A stretch of 64,000 bases of DNA from Vampirovibrionales bacterium (GCA_016712355.1 JADJRF010000005.1:1116001-1180000); one strand, 5' to 3'. Counted from the stretch's first letter, positions 44,202-53,099 are shown. Notes: generated from the letters alone by a model not told the origin. Translations and numbers: made by a program.

Positions 44202-45884
44202 ATGGACTGGCTGGTCGCCCTGATTGATAGCAATAACGTTACGGTCGCGCACTCGGTGCTCGTGCTTTGTCTGGTCACCGCCCTGGGACTGGCGTTGGGG
44301 AGCATTCGTATTGGCGGCGTCGGTCTGGGCACGGCGGGCGTTTTGTTTTCGGGCCTGCTGTTTGGCCATCTGGGCATTGGGCTTCCAAAAGAAGTGCTGG
44401 AATTCGTGCGCGAATTCGGCCTGATCCTCTTTGTCTACACCATCGGGATGCAGGTCGGCCCCGGGTTTCTCGAAGCTTTTAAAAAGCATGGTCTGCTGCT
44501 CAACTCGCTGGCGGCTGCGGTCGTTTTGCTGGGCGTCGGCATCACGCTTTTAATCAGCCTCTATGGCGGCGTGCCGCTGCCGGCGGCCGTGGGGCTGTTT
44601 TCCGGCGCGACAACCAACACGCCGAGTCTGGCGGCGGCGCAACAGGCCTTGACCGAGGCCTCGACCGCCCTGACTCCCCTTCAGCTTAAAATGCCCGGGA
44701 TGGCCTATGCCGTGGCCTATCCGTTTGGCATTATGGGCATTATCCTGACGATGCTGCTCATACGCTTCATGTTTCGCATCAATCCTCTGCGAGACGCCCA
44801 GCGCTTTATCCGCGAACAGCGTAAATCCGCTAAAACCCTGCAAAACCTCAACGTTGAAGTCACCAATTCCAATGTCGCCGGGTTGACGATCGCCGAACTG
44901 CCTTTCATCACCGACTTGAATCTGGTGATTTCGCGTATTTTGCACGGCGCGCACGTCGAACTCGTGACCGACGACACCCGCCTGGAACTGGGCGACGTGC
45001 TGCATGCGGTCGGCGCCCAGGAGGATCTCAAAAAATTCGTGATTCTGGTTGGTCAGGAGACCGAAACGGATCTCAAAACGCTGCCGACGGAGCTCATTGC
45101 GCGCCCCATCGTGGTGACCCGTCGCGCCGCCGCCGCCCAAACCATTGGCGAATTAAACCTCCTGCAACGCCATAACGTGCAGGTCACGCGCGTGACCCGC
45201 GGCGATGTTCAATTGACGCCGCGCCCGGATCTGCATGTGCAGTTCGGCGATATTCTGCTGGTGGTGGGAGAGCCTCATGCCTTGGATATCTGCGCCAAGG
45301 AACTGGGCAATTCGCTGCGCGAACTGAACTTCCCGCAAGTCGTGCCGATTTTCGTCGGTATTGCGCTGGGCGTGGTGTTGGGCAGTTATCCCATGTTTCT
45401 GCCCAGTATTCCGGCTCCGGTCAAGCTCGGGATGGCGGGCGGCCCGCTGATTGTCGCCCTGCTCCTCAGCAAAATCGGCAATGTTGGCCGCCTCAACTGG
45501 TACTTGCACCCCAGCTCGAATTTTATTCTGCGTGAATTGGGCATTATTCTCTTTTTGGCTTGCGTCGGCATTCACGGCGGCGATCGCTTCGTCTCAACGC
45601 TGACGCACGGCGACGGGCTGTACTGGATGGCCATGGCGTCGATTATCACGCTGGCGCCCCTGCTGATTGTCGGCTTGATTGGCCGCGGCTTCTTCAAGCT
45701 GAATTACACCATCCTGTGCGGATTACTGGCCGGCAGTATGACCGATCCCCCTGCTCTTGCCTTTGCGACCGCCGCCGTCCGCTCAGATGCTCCCAATGTC
45801 TCCTACTCGACGGTGTATCCGTTGGTGATGATTCTGCGGATTATTGCCGCGCAAGTCATGGTGCTGGTGTTCCTCAACGGCTAG
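44202..45884 (+). CDS. YidE/YbjL-type aspartate:alanine exchanger-family transporter
   Basis: 560 residues with two membrane halves of about five to six helices flanking two soluble RCK-C (TrkA_C) domains at roughly 205-285 and 290-370. The duplicated membrane motif is 'GSIRIGGVGLGTAGVLFSGLLFGHLG' with 'LFVYTIGMQVGPGF' in the first half, and 'LGIILFLACVGIHGG' in the second. 'GATTNTPSLAAAQQAL' and 'GSMTDPPALAFA' are the signature loops. The family includes AspT (aspartate/alanine antiport); most members have no known substrate. Regulation by nucleotides through RCK-C is inferred. Confidence 0.88.
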   Translation: MDWLVALIDSNNVTVAHSVLVLCLVTALGLALGSIRIGGVGLGTAGVLFSGLLFGHLGIGLPKEVLEFVREFGLILFVYTIGMQVGPGFLEAFKKHGLLLNSLAAAVVLLGVGITLLISLYGGVPLPAAVGLFSGATTNTPSLAAAQQALTEASTALTPLQLKMPGMAYAVAYPFGIMGIILTMLLIRFMFRINPLRDAQRFIREQRKSAKTLQNLNVEVTNSNVAGLTIAELPFITDLNLVISRILHGAHVELVTDDTRLELGDVLHAVGAQEDLKKFVILVGQETETDLKTLPTELIARPIVVTRRAAAAQTIGELNLLQRHNVQVTRVTRGDVQLTPRPDLHVQFGDILLVVGEPHALDICAKELGNSLRELNFPQVVPIFVGIALGVVLGSYPMFLPSIPAPVKLGMAGGPLIVALLLSKIGNVGRLNWYLHPSSNFILRELGIILFLACVGIHGGDRFVSTLTHGDGLYWMAMASIITLAPLLIVGLIGRGFFKLNYTILCGLLAGSMTDPPALAFATAAVRSDAPNVSYSTVYPLVMILRIIAAQVMVLVFLNG

Positions 45885-45967
45885 GCCCCGGTTTTCGCGC
45901 GCACGCGAACGCGCATCAAGAGTAGAATAGACAGTCCAACGCGCAGCAACCAGAGAGGCACGCGCCC

Positions 45968-47068
45968 ATGTCTAAAATCCATACGTTGACGGGGATTCGC
46001 GGCTTTGCCGCTCTCTGGGTGGTTTTATACCACCTGATGCGTCCGCTCTGGGCCGGCGACGCCGTGCCGGTCTTTTTCGCGCATGGCTATCTGGGCGTCG
46101 ATTTGTTCTTTTTATTAAGCGGCTTTGTCATTGCGCTGGTTCACGAGCGGGATTTCACATCGTTTCAGTGGGGCGCGACGCTTCGCTTTCTGTGGCTGCG
46201 CATGGCCCGTATTCTGCCCGCTCATTACGTGATGCTGGCCGTCTATGTTGCGCTGTATGCCGTCAAAGGCGCCTTGAGACAGTCGTCTTACAATGGCGCG
46301 ACCTGTGATGCGACAGCGGTCCTGTATAACGCGCTGAACATCCATGCGTGGGGCGTGCTGAGCCGCACCAGTTGCAACTTCCCCTCGTGGTCGATTAGCG
46401 CGGAATGGTTTGCGTATCTGTTATTTCCGCTGTTTGCGCTGGCGTTTGTGCGCGTACGCGGACGCGTGGCCGCCGGCGTATTGATGATGGCGATTTTCGC
46501 GCTGTTAATTGCTCTTGCTGTCTGGACGCAAGCCGATCCGACGCGCTGGGAAGTCGGCTGGGGACTGGCGCGCGTCTCAGGCGAGTTTTTGATCGGCTGC
46601 TGCATTTACCGGCTTTTCGACATAGAGCGGCGTTCGCCCTCGCGTATGCCCTGGAACTGGGCGTGCGGCGCGGCCTTCATCGCGCTGATTGCCTTGGCCG
46701 GACGCGTTCACGGCTTGGCCCTGCTGCCGGTCATGGCCCTGTTTCTGCTCTCGCTTTCGCGTTGCGGCGGCGTGATGCGCGCCCTCTTTGACAACGCCGT
46801 GATGCGTTATCTGGGCGAAACCTCTTACTCGCTGTATATGACGCATTCACTACTGATTCTGGCGGCGTATTGGCTGGCGGCCAAGTCGGCTCAATGGCCT
46901 GCGGTCGTCTCCTACCGATACGCCATTCTGGCGGGCTTTGTCGCCCTCAGTCTGATGGGCGCCCATGCGCTCTATGCGCTGGTCGAGCGTCCCAGCCGCG
47001 AATGGCTGCGCGCGCAGTGGGATCAAGGCTTCCCCGCGCTTCGCGGGCGGCGGCTGGCAGCGCAGTAA
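45968..47068 (+). CDS. Acyltransferase family 3 (OafA/YrhL-type) membrane protein
   Basis: 366 residues, about ten transmembrane helices. The N-terminal signature 'LTGIRGFAALWVVLYHLMRP' supplies the conserved Arg and His, then 'GYLGVDLFFLLSGFVIALVH' and 'FPSWSISAEWFAYLLFPLFA'. The C-terminus has 'YLGETSYSLYMTHSLLI'. Such enzymes O-acetylate or otherwise acylate sugars of lipopolysaccharide, peptidoglycan or exopolysaccharide at the inner membrane. Starts 83 bases after the transporter gene; possibly the same transcript. Confidence 0.92.
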   Translation: MSKIHTLTGIRGFAALWVVLYHLMRPLWAGDAVPVFFAHGYLGVDLFFLLSGFVIALVHERDFTSFQWGATLRFLWLRMARILPAHYVMLAVYVALYAVKGALRQSSYNGATCDATAVLYNALNIHAWGVLSRTSCNFPSWSISAEWFAYLLFPLFALAFVRVRGRVAAGVLMMAIFALLIALAVWTQADPTRWEVGWGLARVSGEFLIGCCIYRLFDIERRSPSRMPWNWACGAAFIALIALAGRVHGLALLPVMALFLLSLSRCGGVMRALFDNAVMRYLGETSYSLYMTHSLLILAAYWLAAKSAQWPAVVSYRYAILAGFVALSLMGAHALYALVERPSREWLRAQWDQGFPALRGRRLAAQ

Positions 47069-47099
47069 ATCATCATGTCGCGGATTAAAAGAAGTCGCC

Positions 47100-48074
47100 T
47101 CAGGCTTTTTGCAGACGTTGAAGCGCTTCATAATGCCCGCGCGCTTCTTCGCTGAGCGTTTGCGGCGACGGAATCGCCGCCTTCAGCCTCACTCTTAAGT
47201 CGCCGACGCCGGTTTTGGCGGGAAGGCCCTGACCTTTCAATCGCAGCAACTGCCCCGGTTGCGCGCCCGGCGGTACGGTCAGCGTCACGCGATCGCCGTT
47301 GAGCAAGGCGACCTCGATTTCGCCGCCCAACACCAGATCCGGCGCGGAAACCGCCGCTTCCAGCGTCAAATGGGCCCCTTCGACGCTAAAGCGCGCGTGA
47401 GGGCGATACGCGACTTTCAGAAAGGCGTCCGATCGCTGAGGGCCTTCGCCTGCCAGACGAATGCGGGCGCCGGATGCGACGCCTCTGGGAATTGCGACGG
47501 TGACGGTTTTGCCGGAATGCGCCAAGCGCACCTTCTTGTCGACGCCGCGCGCGACTTCTTCCAGCGTGAGCTCCAGCGGTTGCGGCTCAAGGGAGGGCGG
47601 CTGGGCGGCGGTATGCGCCCTTGCCTGTGAACGGGCGCCGCGCGCGGCGTGATCTTGCGCCTGGGCTGAATGAAACCCGCCGCCGCCCATGCCGCCCATT
47701 TGTCCGAATAACAAGTCAAAGAAGTCCGAAAACCCGCTGCCGCCGCCCCCGCCGCCAAAGAACGAACCCAGATCTTCCATATTGACGCGTTGTTGTGCGC
47801 CGCGGCTGCCGCCGAATCCCGAAAATCCGGGCGGCGGATCGAAGCGGGCCCCGTGACGCCAGTCGGCGCCCAGATTGTCATAGAGTTTCCGCTTGCCGGC
47901 GTCGCCCAGCGCCTCGTAGGCCTCGTTAATGTCCTTGAATTTCTCTTCGGCGTCCGGATTCACGTCCGGGTGATACTGTCGCGCGAGCTTGCGGTAGGCC
48001 GACTTGATTTCCTTTTCGCTTGCCGTGCGCGGCACGCCCAAAATTTTGTAGTAATCCTTGTACTGGACGCCCAT
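47100..48074 (-). CDS. CbpA-like type II J-domain protein (DnaJ family)
   Basis: 324 residues. J domain 1-70 with HPD at 35-37 ('RQYHPDVNPDAEEKFKDINEAYEAL') that stimulates DnaK ATPase. A Gly/Phe-rich linker (~80-150) follows, then the two C-terminal beta-sandwich substrate domains ('LELTLEEVARGVDKKVRL', 'AHLTLEAAVSAPDLVLGGEIEVALLNGDRVTLTVPPGAQPGQLLRLKGQGLP'). The zinc-finger domain of DnaJ is absent, so it is CbpA/type II. Convergent with the acyltransferase gene. Confidence 0.92.
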   Translation of the reverse strand: MGVQYKDYYKILGVPRTASEKEIKSAYRKLARQYHPDVNPDAEEKFKDINEAYEALGDAGKRKLYDNLGADWRHGARFDPPPGFSGFGGSRGAQQRVNMEDLGSFFGGGGGGSGFSDFFDLLFGQMGGMGGGGFHSAQAQDHAARGARSQARAHTAAQPPSLEPQPLELTLEEVARGVDKKVRLAHSGKTVTVAIPRGVASGARIRLAGEGPQRSDAFLKVAYRPHARFSVEGAHLTLEAAVSAPDLVLGGEIEVALLNGDRVTLTVPPGAQPGQLLRLKGQGLPAKTGVGDLRVRLKAAIPSPQTLSEEARGHYEALQRLQKA

Positions 48075-48282
48075 TCAATGGCCTCCCGGCTGGACAAAAC
48101 GCGGTGACATCTTGCTGTGATTATAGCGCGGCCCGGCATCGGCTTGCCCCGTCCAAAGCCTTTCCGGTAGAATGAGCGTCCATTGGCAGGCGCGTCCGCC
48201 GGACTCGCTCAGACGACAGGCGCGTCGCCTATCCACGCCGCACATCCACGCTTGATAACCCGAGGAGGTTGGGATTCCTTTT

Positions 48283-49260
48283 ATGACTTCAGGCTTTGGT
48301 CGCTTCCCCCGGCGCGTGTCATCCGCCGTTTCTCCCCGCCCGATGGCGATGCGTTGCGTCACGTTGCTTGCGCTGGCGCTGATCGGCGCGATGGCCCCGG
48401 TCCGCGCCGACTCTACCAGTGATACGCATTGGTATAACCCCTTGTCGTGGTGGAATAGCCCTTCTTCCACTCAGGTCGTCAAGCCCTCGCCCGAAGAAAT
48501 CCGCGCGCAGAAGCGTCAGGCCCGCGCTCAGCGCGCCGCTCAGAAACGGGCCGAAGCCGAGCAGCGCAAAAAAGCGCGCAACGCCCAAAAAGCCCAGCAG
48601 CTGGCCGATCGCGAACGCGAAAAAATCGCCCGCTCGCCCATCGCCCACGACGGCGCCGTGATTGAAACCCAGCGCGGCGATATCGCCATCGCCCTCTACG
48701 AAGACGCCGCCCCAAAAACGGTGGCCAACTTCAAGGCCCTGGCCGAAAGCGGCTTCTATAACCATAATATGGTGTTTCACCGCGTCGTGCCCGGCTTTGT
48801 CGCGCAAACCGGCGACCCGACCGGCACCGGCTACGGCGGTTCTGATAAACGTATTGCGCTGGAGGTCAACAACAAGCTTTCTCACGACGCCAAGGGCGTT
48901 GTCGCGATGGCGCGCGGCGCAGCGCCGGATTCCGCCACCAGTCAGTTCTATATTACGCTGGCCCCGCAGCCCAGCCTCGACGGTAAATACGCCATTTTTG
49001 GCCGTGTGATCTCCGGGCTGGATGCGCTGGATAAAATCCAGAAAGGCGATCGCCTCTACGGCGTGCGCCTGATTACGCTTTCCAGCGGCTCCGCCAGCCG
49101 TCTGACGCCGCCGGTCGATGCGCGCGCAACCTCTGACGCGGCGGCCACGGCTTACGCGCGCTCAGCATCTGCTAAAAATAAGAAAACCGTCTGGTATTTA
49201 CGCCCGTGGAAAAGCGTTCAGCACGGCACCACGCGGGCCATGAACTGGCTATTTGAATAA
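48283..49260 (+). CDS. Exported cyclophilin-type peptidyl-prolyl isomerase
   Basis: 325 residues with an N-terminal hydrophobic segment ('VTLLALALIGAMAPVRA') after an Arg-rich start, then a Lys/Arg/Ala-rich coiled segment (~85-125) and a cyclophilin domain (~125-270): 'VIETQRGDIAIALYEDAAPKTVANFKALAESGFYNHNMVFHRVVPGFVAQTGDPTGTGYGG', 'VAMARGAAPDSATSQFYITLAPQPSLDGKYAIFGRV'. The catalytic Arg (FHR) and 'SQFYI' are conserved. Acts on exported proteins in the periplasm. The basic tail ends 'TTRAMNWLFE'. Confidence 0.9.
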   Translation: MTSGFGRFPRRVSSAVSPRPMAMRCVTLLALALIGAMAPVRADSTSDTHWYNPLSWWNSPSSTQVVKPSPEEIRAQKRQARAQRAAQKRAEAEQRKKARNAQKAQQLADREREKIARSPIAHDGAVIETQRGDIAIALYEDAAPKTVANFKALAESGFYNHNMVFHRVVPGFVAQTGDPTGTGYGGSDKRIALEVNNKLSHDAKGVVAMARGAAPDSATSQFYITLAPQPSLDGKYAIFGRVISGLDALDKIQKGDRLYGVRLITLSSGSASRLTPPVDARATSDAAATAYARSASAKNKKTVWYLRPWKSVQHGTTRAMNWLFE

Positions 49261-49303
49261 CGCGCGCGCTTTTTTGAAGGTTTTGCCGCCGGGCGACGTC
49301 CCC

Positions 49304-49702
49304 TCAGGCGCTCTGCTTCACGCTGTCGTTCAGGGCTTGCAGCAGGCGTTCGCGGCTGGCCGGTTTGTGAATGACGCTTAAAAAGCCCGCCTTCTCGGCC
49401 TGTCGCAGGCGATGCGTGTCACATGAGGCGGTCAGCAGAATAAACGGCAGGGGCTCCAGACCTTGCGCCCATCTCAGAATCATGGCGCGTCGCAAGAGGT
49501 CCACGCCATCCATTTGCGGCATCATCAAATCGCATAATACGGCCGTGATGCCCGGCTCGCGCATCAGCAAGCGCAAGGCTTCGGTCCCCGATACGCAACA
49601 GGCGACGTCATAGCCCGCCGTCAGCAGGCATTTTTTCAGCGCGGCCTGACAAAACGGCACATCGTCCACAATCAGCACGCGGCGCACACGGTCGAGAGCC
49701 AT
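49304..49702 (-). CDS. Stand-alone receiver-domain response regulator (CheY-like)
   Basis: 132 residues from ATG 49702 with GGAGA upstream; the longer open frame adds an unlikely Arg-rich leader. Acidic pair D13-D14 ('LIVDD'), phospho-acceptor D58 ('LCDLMMP'), T91 and K113 ('IHKPAS'). No output domain, so it signals by protein binding or as a phosphorelay intermediate. The preceding gene on the same strand encodes an HPt domain (20-bp gap), and no kinase is in the window. Confidence 0.9.
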   Translation of the reverse strand: MALDRVRRVLIVDDVPFCQAALKKCLLTAGYDVACCVSGTEALRLLMREPGITAVLCDLMMPQMDGVDLLRRAMILRWAQGLEPLPFILLTASCDTHRLRQAEKAGFLSVIHKPASRERLLQALNDSVKQSA

Positions 49703-49722
49703 AGGGGAGAGGTCTCCTGCGC

Positions 49723-50118
49723 TTAATAAACAGGTTTTAGCCACGCGTTGGCCATCCCGCACACGGCGGCAAAGCTCGACTCCACTTCCGAGAGTCCGGC
49801 TTCCAGAGCGCTGGCGGCGTCTTCCATTGCGCCGAGGCCGCCTTGCGCCTGACTGCGCGCCAGCATTTCCAACGCCAGGCATCGCGCGCGCATCCGTTCG
49901 GCGCCGATGTTGGCGCAGGCCCCTTTCAGCCCGTGGATTTTTATCTCAAAGTGCCGCCGCTCTTCGGCGCTATCGCCCAACACGCGCAACTCGGCCAGAA
50001 TAAGGCGCGCGTCCTCTAAAAACATCGTCAATAACGCGCGCGCGGCGTCCAAATCGCCGTCCAGCTGCAACAGCAGCGAGCGGAGATCCAGAGTGGGGTT
50101 TTCGCTTAAAACGGTCAT
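49723..50118 (-). CDS. HPt (histidine phosphotransfer) domain protein
   Basis: 131 residues, all-helical. The phospho-His is H62 in 'FEIKIHGLKGACANIGAERM', the Hpt signature (H-x-L-K-G). An N-terminal 'LDLRSLLLQLDGDLDAARALLTMFLEDA' pairs with it. Passes phosphate between receiver domains. Co-transcribed with the receiver 49304-49702, so the two make a mini-phosphorelay module whose sensor is elsewhere. Confidence 0.9.
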   Translation of the reverse strand: MTVLSENPTLDLRSLLLQLDGDLDAARALLTMFLEDARLILAELRVLGDSAEERRHFEIKIHGLKGACANIGAERMRARCLALEMLARSQAQGGLGAMEDAASALEAGLSEVESSFAAVCGMANAWLKPVY

Positions 50119-50242
50119 GCCGCGTCTCCCAACGTTGCCCCGGCCCTGTGGGACGTATGGAAGCTATCGGCGCATGCGCGTAAAACTTCAGGCGCCAGAA
50201 TCGTCCGCGTTTCTGATGCAAAGGCGCCATATTCTCCTCACG

Positions 50243-51478
50243 TCAGAGGACGCGCGATTTTCTCGCCAGCAGCGCAAGGCCGAGCCCGGCAATGATGGCA
50301 ATCGGCAGCCAGCAGGCCAGCAACATGGCCATCGACGGCGACAACAGCCCGCCCAGCGTCAGCTTGTCCAGTAATCCCAGATTAATAAACAGCGCGCGCA
50401 GGACATACAGCAGAAACAGCGCGCCCAGCGAGAAGAGGAATCCTCGGTTCCCCAGCCGTCGCGGAGAGGTCAACGCCAGCGGTACGGCGCAAATCACCAA
50501 GGCCAGGCAACTGAGCGGCAGCGTGATTTTTTCCCACAGATTGACATAGGTTTTGTTGCTGACGCGCCGCCCGGCTTCTTCGCGCCGTTGTACGCGCTGA
50601 AACAGGCTCGCGAAATTATGCAGATTGGAATCCGCGTTCATCGGATCCGCAATGCGCGCCTGCTCAGACGCCGGCGTCTTGGCGGCGCTGGCCCCTTCGC
50701 CGCGCAGCAGATTGCGCACCCGCAGGACGCCTTGATGATTAAAGGCCAGCACGTCGCGATTTTTAAAGACCGTGTAAGTATTGGCGCTGTTAAACACCCA
50801 GTTGTCAGGCGGATCAATCTGTCCTGATTTTGCTTGCGTCACTTGCAGCACCCCGCGTTGCGACAAGTCGATGATCGTACTGGCCTGAAGCGCGCGATCC
50901 TGATAGCGGCTGATAAATACCAGTTTTTGCAGATGATGCTGATCGTCGTAAAGCGGAAACGTCAGGCTGCTTTTACCGGAAGGCAGCGTGGCCTGGCTGA
51001 TGACGGCGCTCTTGAGTTGCAGCGAGAGCCGATTGGCCGTCGGCGCGACGAAATCTCCCAGCCAGTAGGCAAGCGCCGAGGCCAGCAAGCCAATCACCAG
51101 CGCCGGAAGCAGCAGCCGGCGCAGGCTGATGCCGTTCATCCGCATGGCGATCAGCTCAAACTGATTATTAAGCGCGTTATAGGTCATCATGACCGCCATA
51201 AACGCGCTGGCCGGCAAAATAAACCCGACGCTATTGGGCAGATTCAGTCCTAAAAGGGCGAACGCCGTCGTCCACGGTACGTTAAACTTGCCCATCTGCC
51301 CCAGAAAATCCATCACCTGATCCGAGAAAAAGACAATCAGCGTGAAGACCACCAGCGCCAGAATAAAATAATCCACCGCCTGCCCCAGAATATACCGATC
51401 CAGCGTGGTCGCGGGCAGCGCGCGCGCAAGGCGGGAAGAAAGCGGAGAGGACACAGTGCGGCGACCTTTCAGAAACAT
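50243..51478 (-). CDS. LptF/LptG-family (YjgP/YjgQ) permease
   Basis: 411 residues from ATG 51478 (MFLKGRR); a longer frame starts at 51517. Three N-terminal helices ('LDRYILGQAVDYFILALVVFTLIVFFSDQVMDF'), a large periplasmic beta-jellyroll-like domain (~150-290) and three C-terminal helices ('LPLSCLALVICAVPLALTSPRR'). This is the layout of LptF/LptG, which extract lipopolysaccharide from the inner membrane with LptB. Only one such gene is present here; in lineages related to Cyanobacteria a single LptF/G-like protein may serve as a homodimer. Divergent from trxA with a 59-bp gap. Confidence 0.88.
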   Translation of the reverse strand: MFLKGRRTVSSPLSSRLARALPATTLDRYILGQAVDYFILALVVFTLIVFFSDQVMDFLGQMGKFNVPWTTAFALLGLNLPNSVGFILPASAFMAVMMTYNALNNQFELIAMRMNGISLRRLLLPALVIGLLASALAYWLGDFVAPTANRLSLQLKSAVISQATLPSGKSSLTFPLYDDQHHLQKLVFISRYQDRALQASTIIDLSQRGVLQVTQAKSGQIDPPDNWVFNSANTYTVFKNRDVLAFNHQGVLRVRNLLRGEGASAAKTPASEQARIADPMNADSNLHNFASLFQRVQRREEAGRRVSNKTYVNLWEKITLPLSCLALVICAVPLALTSPRRLGNRGFLFSLGALFLLYVLRALFINLGLLDKLTLGGLLSPSMAMLLACWLPIAIIAGLGLALLARKSRVL

Positions 51479-51537
51479 CGACGCCTTTATGATAAGATAA
51501 AGCGCGCATAAAGCCATAGAGTGGAAGGAGACAGCCT

Positions 51538-51867
51538 ATGTCGCAGGTTCTGGAAGTAACCGACGCTACGTTTGAGTCGGAAGTGAAGTCATCTGAACTG
51601 CCCGTGTTGGTAGATTTCTGGGCTCCCTGGTGCGGCCCGTGCCGTTCCCTGGCCCCGGTTATCGACGAGCTCGCGGCGGAATTCCAGGGCAAGGCCAAAA
51701 TTTGCAAAGTCAATACCGACGAAAACGCTGCTATCGCTCAGCAATACCGCATTAGCGGCATCCCCAGCCTGCTGTTTTTCCAGAAGGGGCTGGCAGTAGA
51801 GCAACACGTCGGCGTCCAGAAAAAATCCGACCTGGTTGAAATCCTTAATCGGCTGATCGCCCAGTAG
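51538..51867 (+). CDS. trxA: Thioredoxin
   Basis: 109 residues, normal length. Active site W31-C32-G-P-C35 in 'VLVDFWAPWCGPCRSLAP', cis-Pro in 'ISGIPSLLFF', and 'KVNTDENAAIAQQY'. Cytoplasmic dithiol reductant for ribonucleotide reductase and others. GGAAGGAG lies 9 bases before the ATG. A hairpin terminator follows at 51897-51924. Confidence 0.96.
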   Translation: MSQVLEVTDATFESEVKSSELPVLVDFWAPWCGPCRSLAPVIDELAAEFQGKAKICKVNTDENAAIAQQYRISGIPSLLFFQKGLAVEQHVGVQKKSDLVEILNRLIAQ

Positions 51868-51896
51868 CGTCCCGATTTAAACGCCATTGCGCCTTT

Positions 51897-51935
51897 CTCG
51901 CCTTCCGCCTGCGCAGGAGGCGAGATTGCGTTTTG
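51897..51935 (+). terminator. trxA terminator candidate
   Basis: CTCGCC…GGCGAG with an inner CCTGCGCAGG palindrome, followed by ATTGCGTTTTGG, 30 bases after the trxA stop. Confidence 0.55.
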
Positions 51936-51988
51936 GCTGAAAAACGCCCTGGCCTTGAAAATATGAGGATCTTCCTTGACGCCGACGC

Positions 51989-52036
51989 AAAAAAAGGCCA
52001 TACTGGTATCAGTGAGGACACTGATTGTCCATGGCC
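51989..52036 (-). terminator. Strong minus-strand intrinsic terminator with no obvious gene
   Basis: On the minus strand GGCCAT (52031-52036) pairs with ATGGCC (51996-52001), and an inner ATCAGT/ACTGAT stem (52020-52025 with 52008-52013) caps it. Seven T's (51989-51995) follow. The nearest minus-strand gene in front of it ends at 53100, over 1 kb away. Confidence 0.7.
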
Positions 52037-52406
52037 TTGTGAGGGCCTGTATTTCATCACCTGTATTCCATTCAAAGGAAAAGGCCATCCGGCGCCTGTC
52101 AAAATCCGGCTCCGGGGTCTGGCTCAAACAATCTGGCGTTAAGCAAAAGCCCCCAGCTATAAGGTCGGCATTTTCGCGTTTCCCTTGTCATGCGGCGTTC
52201 GCGTGAGCGGCGCGTTTCGTAAGGAGATTCCCCGTATAACCACTGGCTTGCGTGTTGATAGCGCGTGACCCCTGTCGGATTTTGCAGCGCGCGTCAACCG
52301 TTTGACTCTATCTCCTGTTCTGTTTTGGCTCTTCTGCCTCCGGCCACTGGCCCGGACGCCTTCCCCGGACCCTGAATCACGTATAACCAGAGGAGGATCC
52401 TGCTCC

Positions 52407-52526
52407 ATGATTCAATCCAACGCCAAATACAACAGCGCCAAAGCCTCGCGTCGCGGACGCCCCTCGCATCTCGTTGAAAGCGAGATGGAAGAGTTTGACC
52501 TCCCCAATTCTCCTGACGCCGATTAA
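52407..52526 (+). CDS. Micro-ORF, 39 residues
   Basis: A 39-codon frame with AGGAGGA (52391-52397) upstream. The N-terminal half is basic ('SAKASRRGRP') and the C-terminal half acidic ('ESEMEEFDLPNSPDAD'). No known family. The ribosome site is the best evidence. It may be a small regulatory protein. Upstream (52390-52406) and the micro-ORF at 52866 are similarly arranged. Confidence 0.5.
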   Translation: MIQSNAKYNSAKASRRGRPSHLVESEMEEFDLPNSPDAD

Positions 52527-52865
52527 ACAATCAGATTAAAAAAAGGAACGCTTTTCACAGGCTTCCCCCTCGCGCTCGCGCGCCGCTTTACCGCGGACGC
52601 CCCAGCCGTCAGCTACTGAGAGATCCGGGCCGGATTCCCGGGCCCGGATCTCCAGGGGGATTCCTGCCTCGCTTCGTTCCTGTTTGGCGTCATTTCGCTC
52701 AATCGCCTGATTTCTAGTAAATCGTTTTTTCTGACGCTGACACCCATCATCGATCCACTGAACGAGAGCCCGTTCGACGCTGACACAGGCTCGCCGTTTC
52801 TCACGGACACTCCCACACACAACCCGATTAAGACCCAAGACCCACGCAAAGGAGATCCATGCGCG
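52527..52865. other. Region between micro-ORFs with a perfect 12-bp hairpin
   Basis: 339 bp without a supported gene. A perfect inverted repeat of 12 bp (52620-52631 with 52641-52652, 9-nt loop) lies in the middle with no T tract. A minus-strand frame crosses it (52536-52877) but lacks protein-like features. Confidence 0.5.
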
Positions 52866-53066
52866 ATGACTAGCCATAGACCCGAATTAAACGCTTGTGA
52901 CGACGCCCTGTCGCCCGATCAGGATATCGCGCGCTTTCTGCTCAATATCCGCACCGCTCCCAAACGCGCGGCTACGTTTAAAGTCGAAACCCTCGCCGAT
53001 AAATGGCGCATGGCCCTGGAACTGTGGGAGGAATACATCCTTAAAACCTCCCCATCAGCAGGCTAG
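52866..53066 (+). CDS. Small hypothetical protein, 66 residues
   Basis: Starts at ATG 52866 with AAAGGAG (52849-52855) upstream. A 4-codon frame (ATG at 52859) overlaps its start, so re-initiation is possible. The protein is helical and amphipathic ('SPDQDIARFLLNIRTAPKRAATFKVETLADKWRMALELWEEYIL'), with no signal or membrane helix. Unrecognised family. Convergent with the methyltransferase (33-bp gap). The good ribosome site and codon use make it probably real. Confidence 0.6.
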   Translation: MTSHRPELNACDDALSPDQDIARFLLNIRTAPKRAATFKVETLADKWRMALELWEEYILKTSPSAG

Positions 53067-53099
53067 CGGCTCGTCATCTCTCGGCTGATTCGTATCGCT

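Larger units (their letters stand above)
51868..52406. other. 540-bp region after trxA, structured, no convincing gene
   Basis: Contains the trxA hairpin, a minus-strand terminator, and two copies of CGTATAACCA (around 52232 and 52379). Several short open frames on both strands overlap one another with no supporting features, so none is called. Confidence 0.5.

Noticed and set aside
49703..49882. Longer N-terminus for the receiver protein
   Set aside because: Arg-rich leader lies in the HPt gene; the internal ATG with GGAGA fits the domain exactly.
51738..52206. Overlapping short frames on both strands after trxA
   Set aside because: TTG starts, mutual overlap and an intrinsic terminator within them; none has independent support.
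52536..52877. Minus-strand frame of 113 codons
   Set aside because: No ribosome site and no protein-like pattern; overlaps a perfect hairpin.
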